A DNA stretch of 64,000 bases from Xenopus tropicalis (lineage: Eukaryota; Chordata; Amphibia; Anura; Pipidae). Location: assembly GCF_000004195.4 (NCBI RefSeq), contig NC_030680.2:140057545-140121544 (forward strand), in the 5' to 3' direction. The notes beneath the pieces are model-generated. The model worked only from the letters and a program-made list of their open reading frames with translations, ran no database searches and was not told the origin of the DNA. The position numbers were made by a program, and so were the translations under genes. Below, one piece after another: positions 54,025 to 64,000 of this stretch (position 1 is the stretch's first letter; each line of letters begins with the position of its first letter).

Positions 54025-57000
54025 CATATAGTAGCAGTGGGGGGATAATAGCCTCTGGGAAGGGACTGGGGCTGTGGGATAGCAGGTATAGTAGGGAGAG
54101 ATGGTGCCTATAGTAGCAGTGGGGGGATAATAGCCTCTGGGAAGGGACTGGGGCTGTGGGATAGCAGGTATAGTAGGGAGAGATGGTGCCTATAGTAGCA
54201 GTGGGGGGATAATAGCCTCTGGGAAGGGACTGGGCCTGTGGGATACCAGGTATAGTAGGGAGAGATGGTGCCTATAGTAGCAGTGGGGGGATAATAGTCT
54301 CTGGAAAGGGACTGGGGCTGTGGGATAGCAGGTATAGTAGGGAGAGATGGTGCCTATAGTAGCATTGGGGGGATAATAGCCTCTGGGAAGGGACTGGGGC
54401 TGTGGGATAGCAGGTATAGTAGGGAGAGATGGTGCCTATAGTAGCAGTGGGGGGATAATAGCCTCTGGGAAGGGACTGGGGCTGTGGGATAGCAGGTATA
54501 GTAGGGAGAGATGGTGCCTATAGTAGCAGTGGGGGGATAATAGCCTCTGGGAAGGGACTGGGCCTGTGGGATACCAGGTATAGTAGGGAGAGATGGTGCC
54601 TATAGTAGCAGTGGGGGGATAATAGTCTCTGGGAAGGGACTGGGGCTGTGGGATAGCAGGTATAGTAGGGAGAGATGGTGCCTATAGTAGCATTGGGGGG
54701 ATAATAGCCTCTGGGAAGGGACTGGGGCTGTGGGATAGCAGGTATAGTAGGGAGAGATGGTGCCTATAGTAGCAGTGGGGGGATAATAGCCTCTGGGAAG
54801 GGACTGGGGCTGTGGGATAGCAGGTATAGTAGGGAGAGATGGTGCCTATAGTAGCAGTGGGGGGGTAATAGCCTCTGGGAAGGGACTGGGGCTGTGGGAT
54901 AGCAGGTATAGTAGGGAGAGATGGTGCCTATAGTAGCAGTGGGGGGGTAATAGCCTCTGGAAAGGCACTGGGGCTGTGGGATAGCAGGTATAGTAGGGAG
55001 AGATGGTGCCTATAGTAGCAGTGGGGGGATAATAGCCTCTGGGAAGGGACTGTGGCTGTGGGATAGCAGGTATAGTAGGGAGAGATGGTGCCTATAGTAG
55101 CAGTGGGGGGATAATAGCCTCTGGGAAGGGACTGGGGCTGTGGGATAGCAGGTATAGTAGGGAGAGATGGTGCCTATAGTAGCAGTGGGGGGATAATAGC
55201 CTCTGGGAAGGGACTGGGGCTGTGGGATAGCAGGTATAGTAGGGAGAGATGGTGCCTATAGTAGAAGTGGGATAATAGCCTCTGGGAAGGGACTGTGGCT
55301 GTGGGATAGCAGGTATAGTAGGGAGAGATGGTGCCTATAGTAGCAGTGGGGGGATAATAGCCTCTGGGAAGGGACTGTGGCTGTGGGATAGCAGGTATAG
55401 TAGGGAGAGATGGTGCCTATAGTAGCAGTGGGGGGATAATAGCCTCTGGGAAGGGACTGTGGCTGTGGGATAGCAGGTATAGTAGGGAGAGGTGGTGCCT
55501 ATAGTAGCAGTGGGGGGATAATAGCCTCTGGGAAGGGACTGTGGCTGTGGGATACCAGGTATAGTAGGGAGAGATGGTGCCTATAGTAACAGTGGGGGGA
55601 TAATAGCCTCTGGGAAGGGACTGTGGCTGTGGGATAGGAGGTATAGTAGGGAGAGATGGTGCCTATAGTAGCAGTGGGGGGATAATAGCCTCTGGGAAGG
55701 GACTGGGGCTGTGGGATAGCAGGTATAGTAGGGAGAGATGGTGCCTATAGTAGCAGCGGGGGGATAATAGCCTCTGGGAAGGGACTCTGGCTGTGGGATA
55801 GCAGGTATAGTAGGGAGAGATGGTGCCTATAGTAGCAGTGGGGGGATAATAGCCTCTGGGAAGGGACTGTGGCTGTGGGATAGCAGGTATAGTAGGGAGA
55901 GATGGTACCTATAGTAGCAGTGGGGGGATAATAGCCTCTGGGAAGGGACTGGGGCTGTGGGATAGCAGGTATAGTAGGGAGAGATGGTGCCTATAGTAGC
56001 AGTGGGATAATAGCCTCTGGGAAGGGGCTGGGGCTGTGGGATAGCAGGTATAGTAGGGAGAGATGGTGCCTATAGTAGCAGTGGGGGGATAATAGCCTCT
56101 GGGAAGGGACTGGGGCTGTGGGATAGCAGGTATAGTAGGGAGAGATGGTGCCTATAGTAGCAGTGGGGGGATAATAGTCTCTGGGAAGGGACTGGGGCTG
56201 TGGGATAGCAGGTATAGTAGGGAGAGATGGTGCCTATAGTAGCATTGGGGGGATAATAGCCTCTGGGAAGGGACTGGGGCTGTGGGATAGCAGGTATAGT
56301 AGGGAGAGATGGTGCCTATAGTAGCAGTGGGGGGATAATAGCCTCTGGGAAGGGACTGGGGCTGTGGGATAGCAGGTATAGTAGGGAGAGATGGTGCCTA
56401 TAGTAGCAGTGGGGGGGTAATAGCCTCTGGGAAGGGACTGGGGCTGTGGGATAGCAGGTATAGTAGGGAGAGATGGTGCCTATAGTAGCAGTGGGGGGGT
56501 AATAGCCTCTGGAAAGGCACTGGGGCTGTGGGATAGCAGGTATAGTAGGGAGAGATGGTGCCTATAGTAGCAGTGGGGGGATAATAGCCTCTGGGAAGGG
56601 ACTGTGGCTGTGGGATAGCAGGTATAGTAGGGAGAGATGGTGCCTATAGTAGCAGTGGGGGGATAATAGCCTCTGGGAAGGGACTGGGGCTGTGGGATAG
56701 CAGGTATAGTAGGGAGAGATGGTGCCTATAGTAGCAGTGGGGGGATAATAGCCTCTGGGAAGGGACTGGGGCTGTGGGATAGCAGGTATAGTAGGGAGAG
56801 ATGGTGCCTATAGTAGAAGTGGGATAACAGCCTCTGGGAAGGGACTGTGGCTGTGGGATAGCAGGTATAGTAGGGAGAGATGGTGCCTATAGTAGCAGTG
56901 GGGGGATAATAGCCTCTGGGAAGGGACTGTGGCTGTGGGATAGCAGGTATAGTAGGGAGAGATGGTGCCTATAGTAGCAGTGGGGGGATAATAGCCTCTG

Positions 57001-60000
57001 GGAAGGGACTGTGGCTGTGGGATAGCAGGTATAGTAGGGAGAGGTGGTGCCTATAGTAGCAGTGGGGGGATAATAGCCTCTGGGAAGGGACTGTGGCTGT
57101 GGGATACCAGGTATAGTAGGGAGAGATGGTGCCTATAGTAACAGTGGGGGGATAATAGCCTCTGGGAAGGGACTGTGGCTGTGGGATAGGAGGTATAGTA
57201 GGGAGAGATGGTGCCTATAGTAGCAGTGGGGGGATAATAGCCTCTGGGAAGGGACTGGGGCTGTGGGATAGCAGGTATAGTAGGGAGAGATGGTGCCTAT
57301 AGTAGCAGCGGGGGGATAATAGCCTCTGGGAAGGGACTCTGGCTGTGGGATAGCAGGTATAGTAGGGAGAGATGGTGCCTATAGTAGCAGTGGGGGGATA
57401 ATAGCCTCTGGGAAGGGACTGTGGCTGTGGGATAGCAGGTATAGTAGGGAGAGATGGTACCTATAGTAGCAGTGGGGGGATAATAGCCTCTGGGAAGGGA
57501 CTGGGGCTGTGGGATAGCAGGTATAGTAGGGAGAGATGGTGCCTATAGTAGCAGTGGGATAATAGCCTCTGGGAAGGGGCTGGGGCTGTGGGATAGCAGG
57601 TATAGTAGGGAGAGATGGTGCCTATAGTAGCAGTGGGGGGATAATAGCCTCTGGGAAGGGACTGGGGCTGTGGGATAGCAGGTATAGTAGGGAGAGATGG
57701 TACCTATAGTAGCAGTGGGGGGATAATAGCCTCTGGGAAGTGACTGGGGCTGTGGGATAGCAGGTATAGTAGGGAGAGATGGTGTCTATAGTAGCAGTGG
57801 GGGGATAATAGCCTCTGGAAAAGGACTGGGGCTGTGGGATTGCAGGTATAGTAGGGAGAGATGGTGCCTATAGTAGCAGTGGGGGGATAATAGCCTCTGG
57901 GAAGGGACTGGGGCTGTGGGATAGCAGGTATAGTAGGGAGAGATGGTGCCTATAGTAGCAGTGGGGGGATAATAGCCTCTGGGAAGGGACTGTGGCTGTG
58001 GGATAGCAGGTATAGTAGGGAGAGATGGTGCCTATAGTAGCAGTGGGGGGATAATAGCCTCTGGGAAGGGACTGGGGCTGTGGATAGCAGGTATAGTAGG
58101 GAGAGATGGTGCCTATAGTAGCAGTGGGGGGATAATAGCCTCTGGGAAGGGACTGTGGCTGTGGGATAGCAGGTATAGTAGGGAGAGATGGTGTCTATAG
58201 TAGCAGTTGGGGGATAATAGCCTCTGGGAAAGGACTGTGGCTGTGGGATAGCAGGTATAGTAGGGAGAGATGGTGCCTATAGTAGCAGTGGGATAATAAC
58301 CTCTGGGAAGGGACTGGGGCTGTGGGATAGCAGGTATAGTAGGGAGAGATGGTACCTATAGTAGCAGTGGGATAACAACCTCTGGGAAGGGACTGGGGCT
58401 GTGGGATAGCAGGTATAGTAGGGAGAGATGGTGCCTATAGTAGCAGTGGGGGGATAATAGCCTCTGGGAAGGGACTGGGGCTGTGGGATAGCAGGTATAG
58501 TAGGGAGAGATGGTGCCTATAGTAGCAGTGGGGGGATAATAGCCTCTGGGAAGGGACTGGGCCTGTGGGATAGCAGGTATAGTAGGGAGAGATGGTACCT
58601 ATAGTAGCAGTGGGGGGATAATAGCCTCTGGGAAGGGACTGGGGCTGTGGGATAGCAGGTATAGTAGGGAGAGATGGTGCCTATAGTAGCAGTGGGGGGA
58701 TAATAGCCTCTGGGAAGGGACTGGGGCTGGGGGATAGCAGGTATAGTAGGGAGAGATGGTGCCTATAGTAGCAGTGGGGGGATAATAGCCTCTGGGAAGG
58801 GACTGGGGCTGTGGGGTAGCAGGTATAGTAGGGAGAGATGGTGCCTATAGTAGCAGTGGGATAATAGCCTCTGGGAAGGGACTGTGGCTGTGGGATAGCA
58901 GGTACAGTAGGGAGAGATGGTGCCTATAGTAGCAGTGGGGGGATAATAGCCTCTGGGAAGGGACTGTGGCTGTGGGATAGCAGGTATAGTAGGGAGAGAT
59001 GGTGCCTATAGTAGCAGTGGGGGGATAATAGCCTCTGGGAAGGGACTGGGGCTGTGGGATAGCAGGTATAGTAGGGAGAGATGGTGCCTATAATAGCAGT
59101 GGGGGGATAATAGCCTCTGGGAAGGGACTGTGGCTGTGGGATAGCAGGTATAGTAGGGAGAGATGGTGCCTATAGTAGCAGTGGGGGGATAATAGCCTCT
59201 GGGAAGGGACTGGGGCTGTGGGATAGCAGGTATAGTAGGGAGAGATGGTGCCTATAGTAGCAGTGGGGGGATAATAGCCTCTGGGAAGGGACTGGGGCTG
59301 TGGGATAGCAGGTATAGTAGGGAGAGATGGTGCCTATAGTAGCAGTGGGGGGATAATAGCCTCTGGGAAGGGACTGGGGCTGTGGGATAGCAGGTATAGT
59401 AGGGAGAGATGGTGCCTATAGTAGCAGTGGGATAATAGCCTCTGGGAAGGGACTGGGGCTGTGGGATAGCAGGTATAGTAGGGAGAGATGGTGTCTATAG
59501 TAGCAGTGGGATAATAGCCTCTGGGAAGGGACTGGGGCTGTGGGATAGCAGGTATAGTAGGGAGAGATGGTGCCTATAGTAGCAGTGGGGGGATAATAGC
59601 CTCTGGGAAGGGACTGTGGCTGTGGGATAGCAGGTATAGTAGGGAGAGATGGTGCCTATAGTAGCAGTGGGGGGATAATAGCCTCTGGGAAGGGACTGTG
59701 GCTGTGGGATAGAAGGTATAGTAGGGAGAGATGGTGCCTATAGTAGCAGTGGGGGGATAATAGCCTCTGGGAAGGGACTGGGGCTGTGGGATAGCAGGTA
59801 TAGTAGGGAGAGATGGTGCCTATAGTAGCAGTGGGATAATAGCCTCTGGGAAGGGACTGTGGCTGTGGGATAGCAGGTACAGTAGGGAGAGATGGTGCCT
59901 ATAGTAGCAGTGGGGGGATAATAGCTTCTGGGAAGGGACTGTGGCTGTGGGATAGCAGGTATAGTAGGGAGAGATGGTGCCTATAGTAGCAGTGGGGGGA

Positions 60001-62078
60001 TAATAGCCTCTGGGAAGGGACTGGGGCTGTGGGATAGCAGGTATAGTAGGGAGAGATGGTGCCTATAATAGCAGTGGGGGGATAATAGCCTCTGGGAAGG
60101 GACTGTGGCTGTGGGATAGCAGGTATAGTAGGGAGAGATGGTGCCTATAGTAGCAGTGGGGGGATAATAGCCTCTGGGAAGGGACTGGGGCTGTGGGATA
60201 GCAGGTATAGTAGGGAGAGATGGTGCCTATAGTAGCAGTGGGGGGATAATAGCCTCTGGGAAGGGACTGGGGCTGTGATAGCAGGTATAGTAGGGAGAGA
60301 TGGTGCCTATAGTAGCAGTGGGGATAATAGCCTCTGGGAAGGGACTGGGGCTGTGGGAATAGCAGGTATAGTAGGGAGAGATGGTGCCTATAGTAGCAGT
60401 GGGATAATAGCCTCTGGGAAGGGACTGGGGCTGTGGGATAGGCAGGTATATGTAGGGAGAGATGGTGGGCTATAGTAGGGCAGTGGGGGATAAATAGCCT
60501 CTGGGAAGGGACTGTGGCTGTGGGAAATAGCAGGTATAGTAAGGGTAGAGATGGTGCCTATAGTAGCAGTGGGGGAAAAGCCCTGGGAAGGGACTGGGGC
60601 TGTGGAATGCAGGTAAGTAGGGAATGGCCTAAGCAGTGGGCGGGAAAGCCCTGGAGGGAGCTGGTGGCCTGTGGGATAGCAAGGTCTAAGTAGGGAGAGG
60701 ATGGTGCCTATAGTAGCCAGTTGGGGGATAAATAGCCTCTGGGAAGGGACTGTGGGCTGTGGATAGCAGGTATAGTAGGGAGAGATGGTGCCTATAGTGC
60801 AGTGGGGGGATAATAGCCTCTGGGAAGGGACTGGGCTTGGGATAGCAGGTATAGTAGGGAGAGATGGTGCCTATAGTAGCAGTGGGATAATAACCTCTGG
60901 GAAGGGACTGGGGCTGTGGGATAGCAGGTATAGTAGGGAGAGATGGTACCTATAGTAGCAGTGGGGGGATAATAACCTCTGGGAAGGGACTGGGGCTGTG
61001 GGATAGCAGGTATAGTAGGGAGAGATGGTGGCCTATAGTAGCAGTGGGATAATAACCTCTGGGAAGGGACTGGGGCTGTGGGATAGCAGGTATAGTAGGG
61101 AGAGATGGTGCCTATAGTAGCAGTGGGGGGATAATAGCCTCTGGGAAGGGACTGGGCTGTGGGATAGCAGGTATAGTAGGGAGAGATGGTGCCTATAGTA
61201 GCAGTGGGATAATAGCCTCTGGGAAGGGACTGGGGCTGTGGGATAGCAGGTATAGTAGGGAGAGATGGTGCCTATAGTAGCAGTGGGGGATAATAGCCTC
61301 TGGGAAGGGACTGTGGGCTGTGGGATAGCAGGTATAGTAGGGAGAGATGGTGCCTATAGTAGCAGTGGGGGATAATAGCCTCTGGGAAGGGACTGGGGCT
61401 GTGGGATAGCAGGTATAGTAGGGAGAGATGGTGCCTATAGTAGCAGCGGGGGGATAATAGCCTCTGGGAAGGGACTGGGGCTGTGGGATAGCAGGTATAG
61501 TAAGGGAGAGATGGTGCCTATAGTAGCAGTGGGGGATAATAGCCTCTGGGAAGGGACTGGGGCTGTGGGATAGCAGGTATAGTAGGGAGAGATGGTGCCT
61601 ATAGTAGCAGTGGGGGGATAATAGCCTCTGGGAAGGGACTGGGGCTGTGGGATAGCAGGTATAGTAGGGAGAGATGGTGCCTATAGTAGCAGTGGGGGGG
61701 GATAATAGCCTCTGGGAAGGGACTGTGGCTGTGGGATAGCAGGTATAGTAGGGAGAGATGGTGCCTATAGTAGCAGTGGGTGGATAATAGCCTCTGGGAA
61801 GGGACTGGGGCTGTGGGATAGCAGGTATAGTAGGGAGAGATGGTGCCTATAGTAGCAGTGGGGGATAATAGCCTCTGGGAAGGGACTGGGGCTGTGGGAT
61901 AGCAGGTATAGTAGGGAGAGATGGTGCCTATAGTAGCAGTGGGGGGATAATAGCCTCTGGGAAGGGACTGGGGCTGTGGGATAGCAGGTATAGTAGGGAG
62001 AGATGGTGCCTATAGTAGCAGTGGGGGGATAATAGCCTCTGGGAAGGGACTGGGGCTGTGGGATAGCAGGTATAGTAT
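54025..62078 (+). repeat. 82-bp G-rich minisatellite, about 98 copies (8 kb)
   Basis: The unit is GGTATAGTAGGGAGAGATGG, TGCCTATAGTAGCAGTGGGG, GGATAATAGCCTCTGGGAAG, GGACTGGGGCTGTGGGATAG, CA. A minor form of about 78 bp lacks four Gs (AGTGGGATAATAG). Rare markers show block duplications. The 1552-bp block: GTAGAAGTGG 55261/56813, GGGATAGGAG 55631/57183, TAGCAGCG 55751/57303, GGTACCT 55904/57456. The 975-bp block: GGTACAGTAG 58901/59876, CCTATAATAG 59087/60062. The 328-bp block: GGATACC 54241/54569. Confidence 0.98.
60345..60870 (+). other. Cluster of single-base indels, probable assembly error
   Basis: Within the 82-bp array, about six consecutive units carry many one-base insertions and losses not seen elsewhere (GGGAATAGCAGG, GGCAGGTATATGTAGG, GATAAATAGCC, AGTAAGGGTAGAG, GGTCTAAGTAGGGAGAGG, AGCCAGTTGGGG). 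Milder indels continue to about 61710. Units elsewhere differ mainly by substitutions. The pattern fits uncorrected long-read consensus in a gap-filled region. Confidence 0.75.
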
Positions 62079-62206
62079 AAATATATACAGTATATATAAC
62101 ATGTACATATGGATGGGATGAATGAGGGCAGGAAGAAGGTGCAACTCCTGTCAGGTCTGGGCCAATGGCAGACAGGTAGTTGCCTGGGCCAGTGAAGCTC
62201 CCTGGG

Positions 62207-62452
62207 GGAGTGGGTGCTGCTCTGGGGGACTGGGTGCTGCTCTGGGGGACTGGGTGCTGCTCTGGGGGACTGGGTGCTGCTCTGGGGGGACTGGGTGCTG
62301 CTCTGAGGGACTGGGTGCTGCTCTAGGGGGACTGGGTGCTGCTCTGGGGGACTGGGTACTGCTCTGGGGGACTGGGTGCTGCTCTGGGGGACTGGGTGCT
62401 GCTCTGGGGGACTGGGTGCTGCTCTGGGGGACTGGGTGCTGCTCTGGTGAAT
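62207..62452 (+). repeat. 20-bp G-rich minisatellite, about 12 copies
   Basis: The unit is GGGGGACTGGGTGCTGCTCT, with three slightly altered units (AGGGACT, TAGGGGG, extra G). The minus strand reads as PQSST/EQHPVP-type repeats. It begins 129 bp after the end of the 82-bp array. Confidence 0.96.
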
Positions 62453-63493
62453 AGGAGGCCCCAGTGAGAGTGAGAGGAGACTTCCGCTCTTGGCGGCTGC
62501 TGCTCGGGGACAATGGAGGCTGCTGTGTGAGGGTGAGGCAGGGCCGGGCATGATACCCACACAGGGAGCTCTGCTTTCCCCACATCCGGCCCCTGTATCA
62601 CAGACAGCACTTCTGTAGAGACAGTCACAGAGGCAAGCGGCTTTCTCTCATAGGCTTCCTGCGCTATATTTAGCCAGCCCATCCCCCACAGCCTGCCCAG
62701 AGTAACAGGTTTGTACATCATGCACCGAGGGCACCCAACTGCCTCTATGGGTGCCAGCCAAGCCTGGGGACGCCTTAGTTACTGCCTGGGTGCTCCTCTC
62801 TGTGCCTCCCTTACCCTGGAGACAGGGTCATATGTTTGTGTATTTATTACTTAATGGGGATTCAGTGTGCTGGGCACAGAGGAGTAAAACAGACTCTATA
62901 TACAGTAGGTGAGTATGTACAGTTAAGCAGATAAATATACACATAAACATTCTGTAGAAAAAGCAGGAAGCCCCATGCCTGCTCTCTATGCACATTAAAG
63001 GGTAAATAATAACCAGTAACTATTGCAACTACTGTACCTCAGCCTGCAAATTAATTGCCCCTCACAAGCACTAAGTTCCCAGTGCACCATGTTTGCTGAC
63101 ATGTATGTGAGGTAGGAAAGATGGCTGAAACCCCCCCCCTCAACCTACATCGCCAACATGGGCATAACGAGCAAGTTGGGGCTCTAGCTTATTATTCGCA
63201 TGCATGTACCCCAACATGGCAGCCAGAGCTGTGGTTTTTGAAAAAAACAAACTATTATTTTCTCCTACCAGAGTACGGCAATACTAGATTACACCTCCAG
63301 TGGGGTAAACAGTTTTTCAATGATACATGATACATGGGCTAATACATTTCCAGCTCTGGAGGGGCAGCGTTGGCAGCCTATGTATGGCCACCCTAATTAT
63401 GTCAGGCATTGTTCTTTCATTTTTCCTCCTGTGTGACTTGCTTTCTGATAGTCAGGGTCACTGACCCCGGCAACCAAATACCTGTGCTGTAAC
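62453..63493. other. Unique stretch of 1 kb with no confident gene
   Basis: 62460-62620 is GC-rich with several CpGs (CTTCCGCTCTTGGCGGCTGC). No coding frame with domain support is seen. 62621-63493 is ordinary AT-rich sequence. Confidence 0.4.
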
Positions 63494-63496
63494 TAA

Positions 63497-63782
63497 AGGT
63501 GGCCATACATGGGCCTATTGTAGCAGCCGATATTGGTCCCTTAGACTGATTTGGCAGCTTATCAGCCCATGTATGGGCACTAACGACGGCCTGCCCGACT
63601 GACATCTGGCCTGAAATCAGGCTGATCTCGATGGGGCAGCTTTAAAAATGAGTCGGATCAGGGACCCCATCGGCTCATTGATGTGGTCCCCACACCGACG
63701 GACGCCTATCCCCATTGTTCTAGTTCGATCCTTTGACCCCATGGCTCGCCAAGCAAGCAGATCTTAGCGTGTATGGCCACCG
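63497..63782. mobile_element. Harbinger-type MITE, complete copy
   Basis: Ends AGGTGGCCATACATGGGCCT and GCGTGTATGGCCACCG with TAA on both sides (63494-63496, 63783-63785). The interior follows the family order (GGCAGCTTATCAGCCCATGT, TCATTGATGTGGTCCCC). Confidence 0.9.
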
Positions 63783-63922
63783 TAACGCTCTCTCAGGCTA
63801 CATTTCTTCATTGTTATTGCTACTGTTTTACTATTTATCTTTTTGTTAAGGATGTCTCCTATTCATCTGCCATTCTCACTCTCAGTCCACTGCCTGGTTT
63901 ACTAGGGTAAGTGGGAACCAAT

Positions 63923-64000
63923 CAGGTCTGGACTGGGAATACAAATAGTCCCTGGCATTTCAAGTACACAGAGGCCCAAACAGCCCCCCCAGCCCAATAA
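63923..64000. mobile_element. hAT MITE (CAGGCCCGGACTGG family), cut by window end
   Basis: Begins CAGGTCTGGACTGGGAATAC and follows 25836-25915 closely through GGCCCAAACAGCCCCCCCAG. The right end lies beyond the window. Confidence 0.88.

Noticed and set aside
62151..62585. Pro/Ser/Gln-rich minus-strand frames of up to 210 codons
   Set aside because: Generated by the 20-bp array; all three minus frames show the same peptide because 20 is not a multiple of three and the unit lacks stops.
1..64000. Telomeric TTAGGG tracts expected if truly at a chromosome end
   Set aside because: No run of TTAGGG or CCCTAA was seen, so a subtelomeric position is only inferred from minisatellite density.

Overview
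The window is vertebrate nuclear DNA, almost certainly from a Xenopus frog (probably X. tropicalis). The evidence is the repeat content: hAT MITEs beginning CAGGTATSGGACCCC or CAGGCCCGGACTGG, TTAA-flanked T2/Kolobok-type MITEs (TTAAAGGR ends), TAA/TTA-flanked Harbinger-type MITEs with AGGTGGCCATACAC ends, CR1 and Tx1/L1-type LINE remnants, and one SPIN-like hAT MITE. No tRNA, rRNA, CRISPR or confident host protein-coding gene is visible. Almost every long open frame lies inside a tandem array, a transposable element or a strand-biased low-complexity tract.

The main character of the region is tandem repetition: about fifteen different arrays cover roughly 20 kb, near a third of the window. In order these are 51 bp (1-1750), 31 bp (2088-2974), 36/40 bp (4029-7453), 130 bp (8700-9780), 113 bp inside a hAT MITE (10560-11640), 171-bp higher-order repeat inside another hAT MITE (15430-16280), 15 bp (18879-18959), ATCT/TA/CT microsatellites (19111-19632), 28 bp (27024-27330), degenerate 24 bp (35090-36260), 50 bp (42126-43663, split by a LINE), 48 bp inside an older ~68-bp field (50090-52040), 17 bp (53259-53709), 82 bp (54025-62078, about 98 copies) and 20 bp (62207-62452). 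Several show higher-order segmental duplication (668 bp, 1552 bp, 975 bp, 328 bp), so they have grown by block duplication. Such density suggests a subtelomeric or recombination-active location, but this is inference.

Between the arrays lie dispersed elements, many with intact 8-bp (hAT) or TAA/TTA (Harbinger) target-site duplications that I could read directly. Nested insertions give a relative chronology: Harbinger in hAT (16829-17296), hAT in hAT (13721-14206), hAT in Harbinger (30903-31415), CR1 tail in Harbinger (17368-17620), Harbinger in a minisatellite (35761-36049), a Tx1-like LINE in a minisatellite (42255-43086), and hATs in the 68-bp field (50426-50601) and in a polypyrimidine tract (24747-24954).

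The remaining single-copy stretches (for example 14215-15140, 22340-24300, 26000-27000, 38256-41066, 44380-45360, 52041-52600) look intronic or intergenic. A few contain short open segments bounded by good splice consensus (25526-25591, 26508-26627, 40346-40429, 49721-49806 minus). They are listed as low-confidence candidate exons only.
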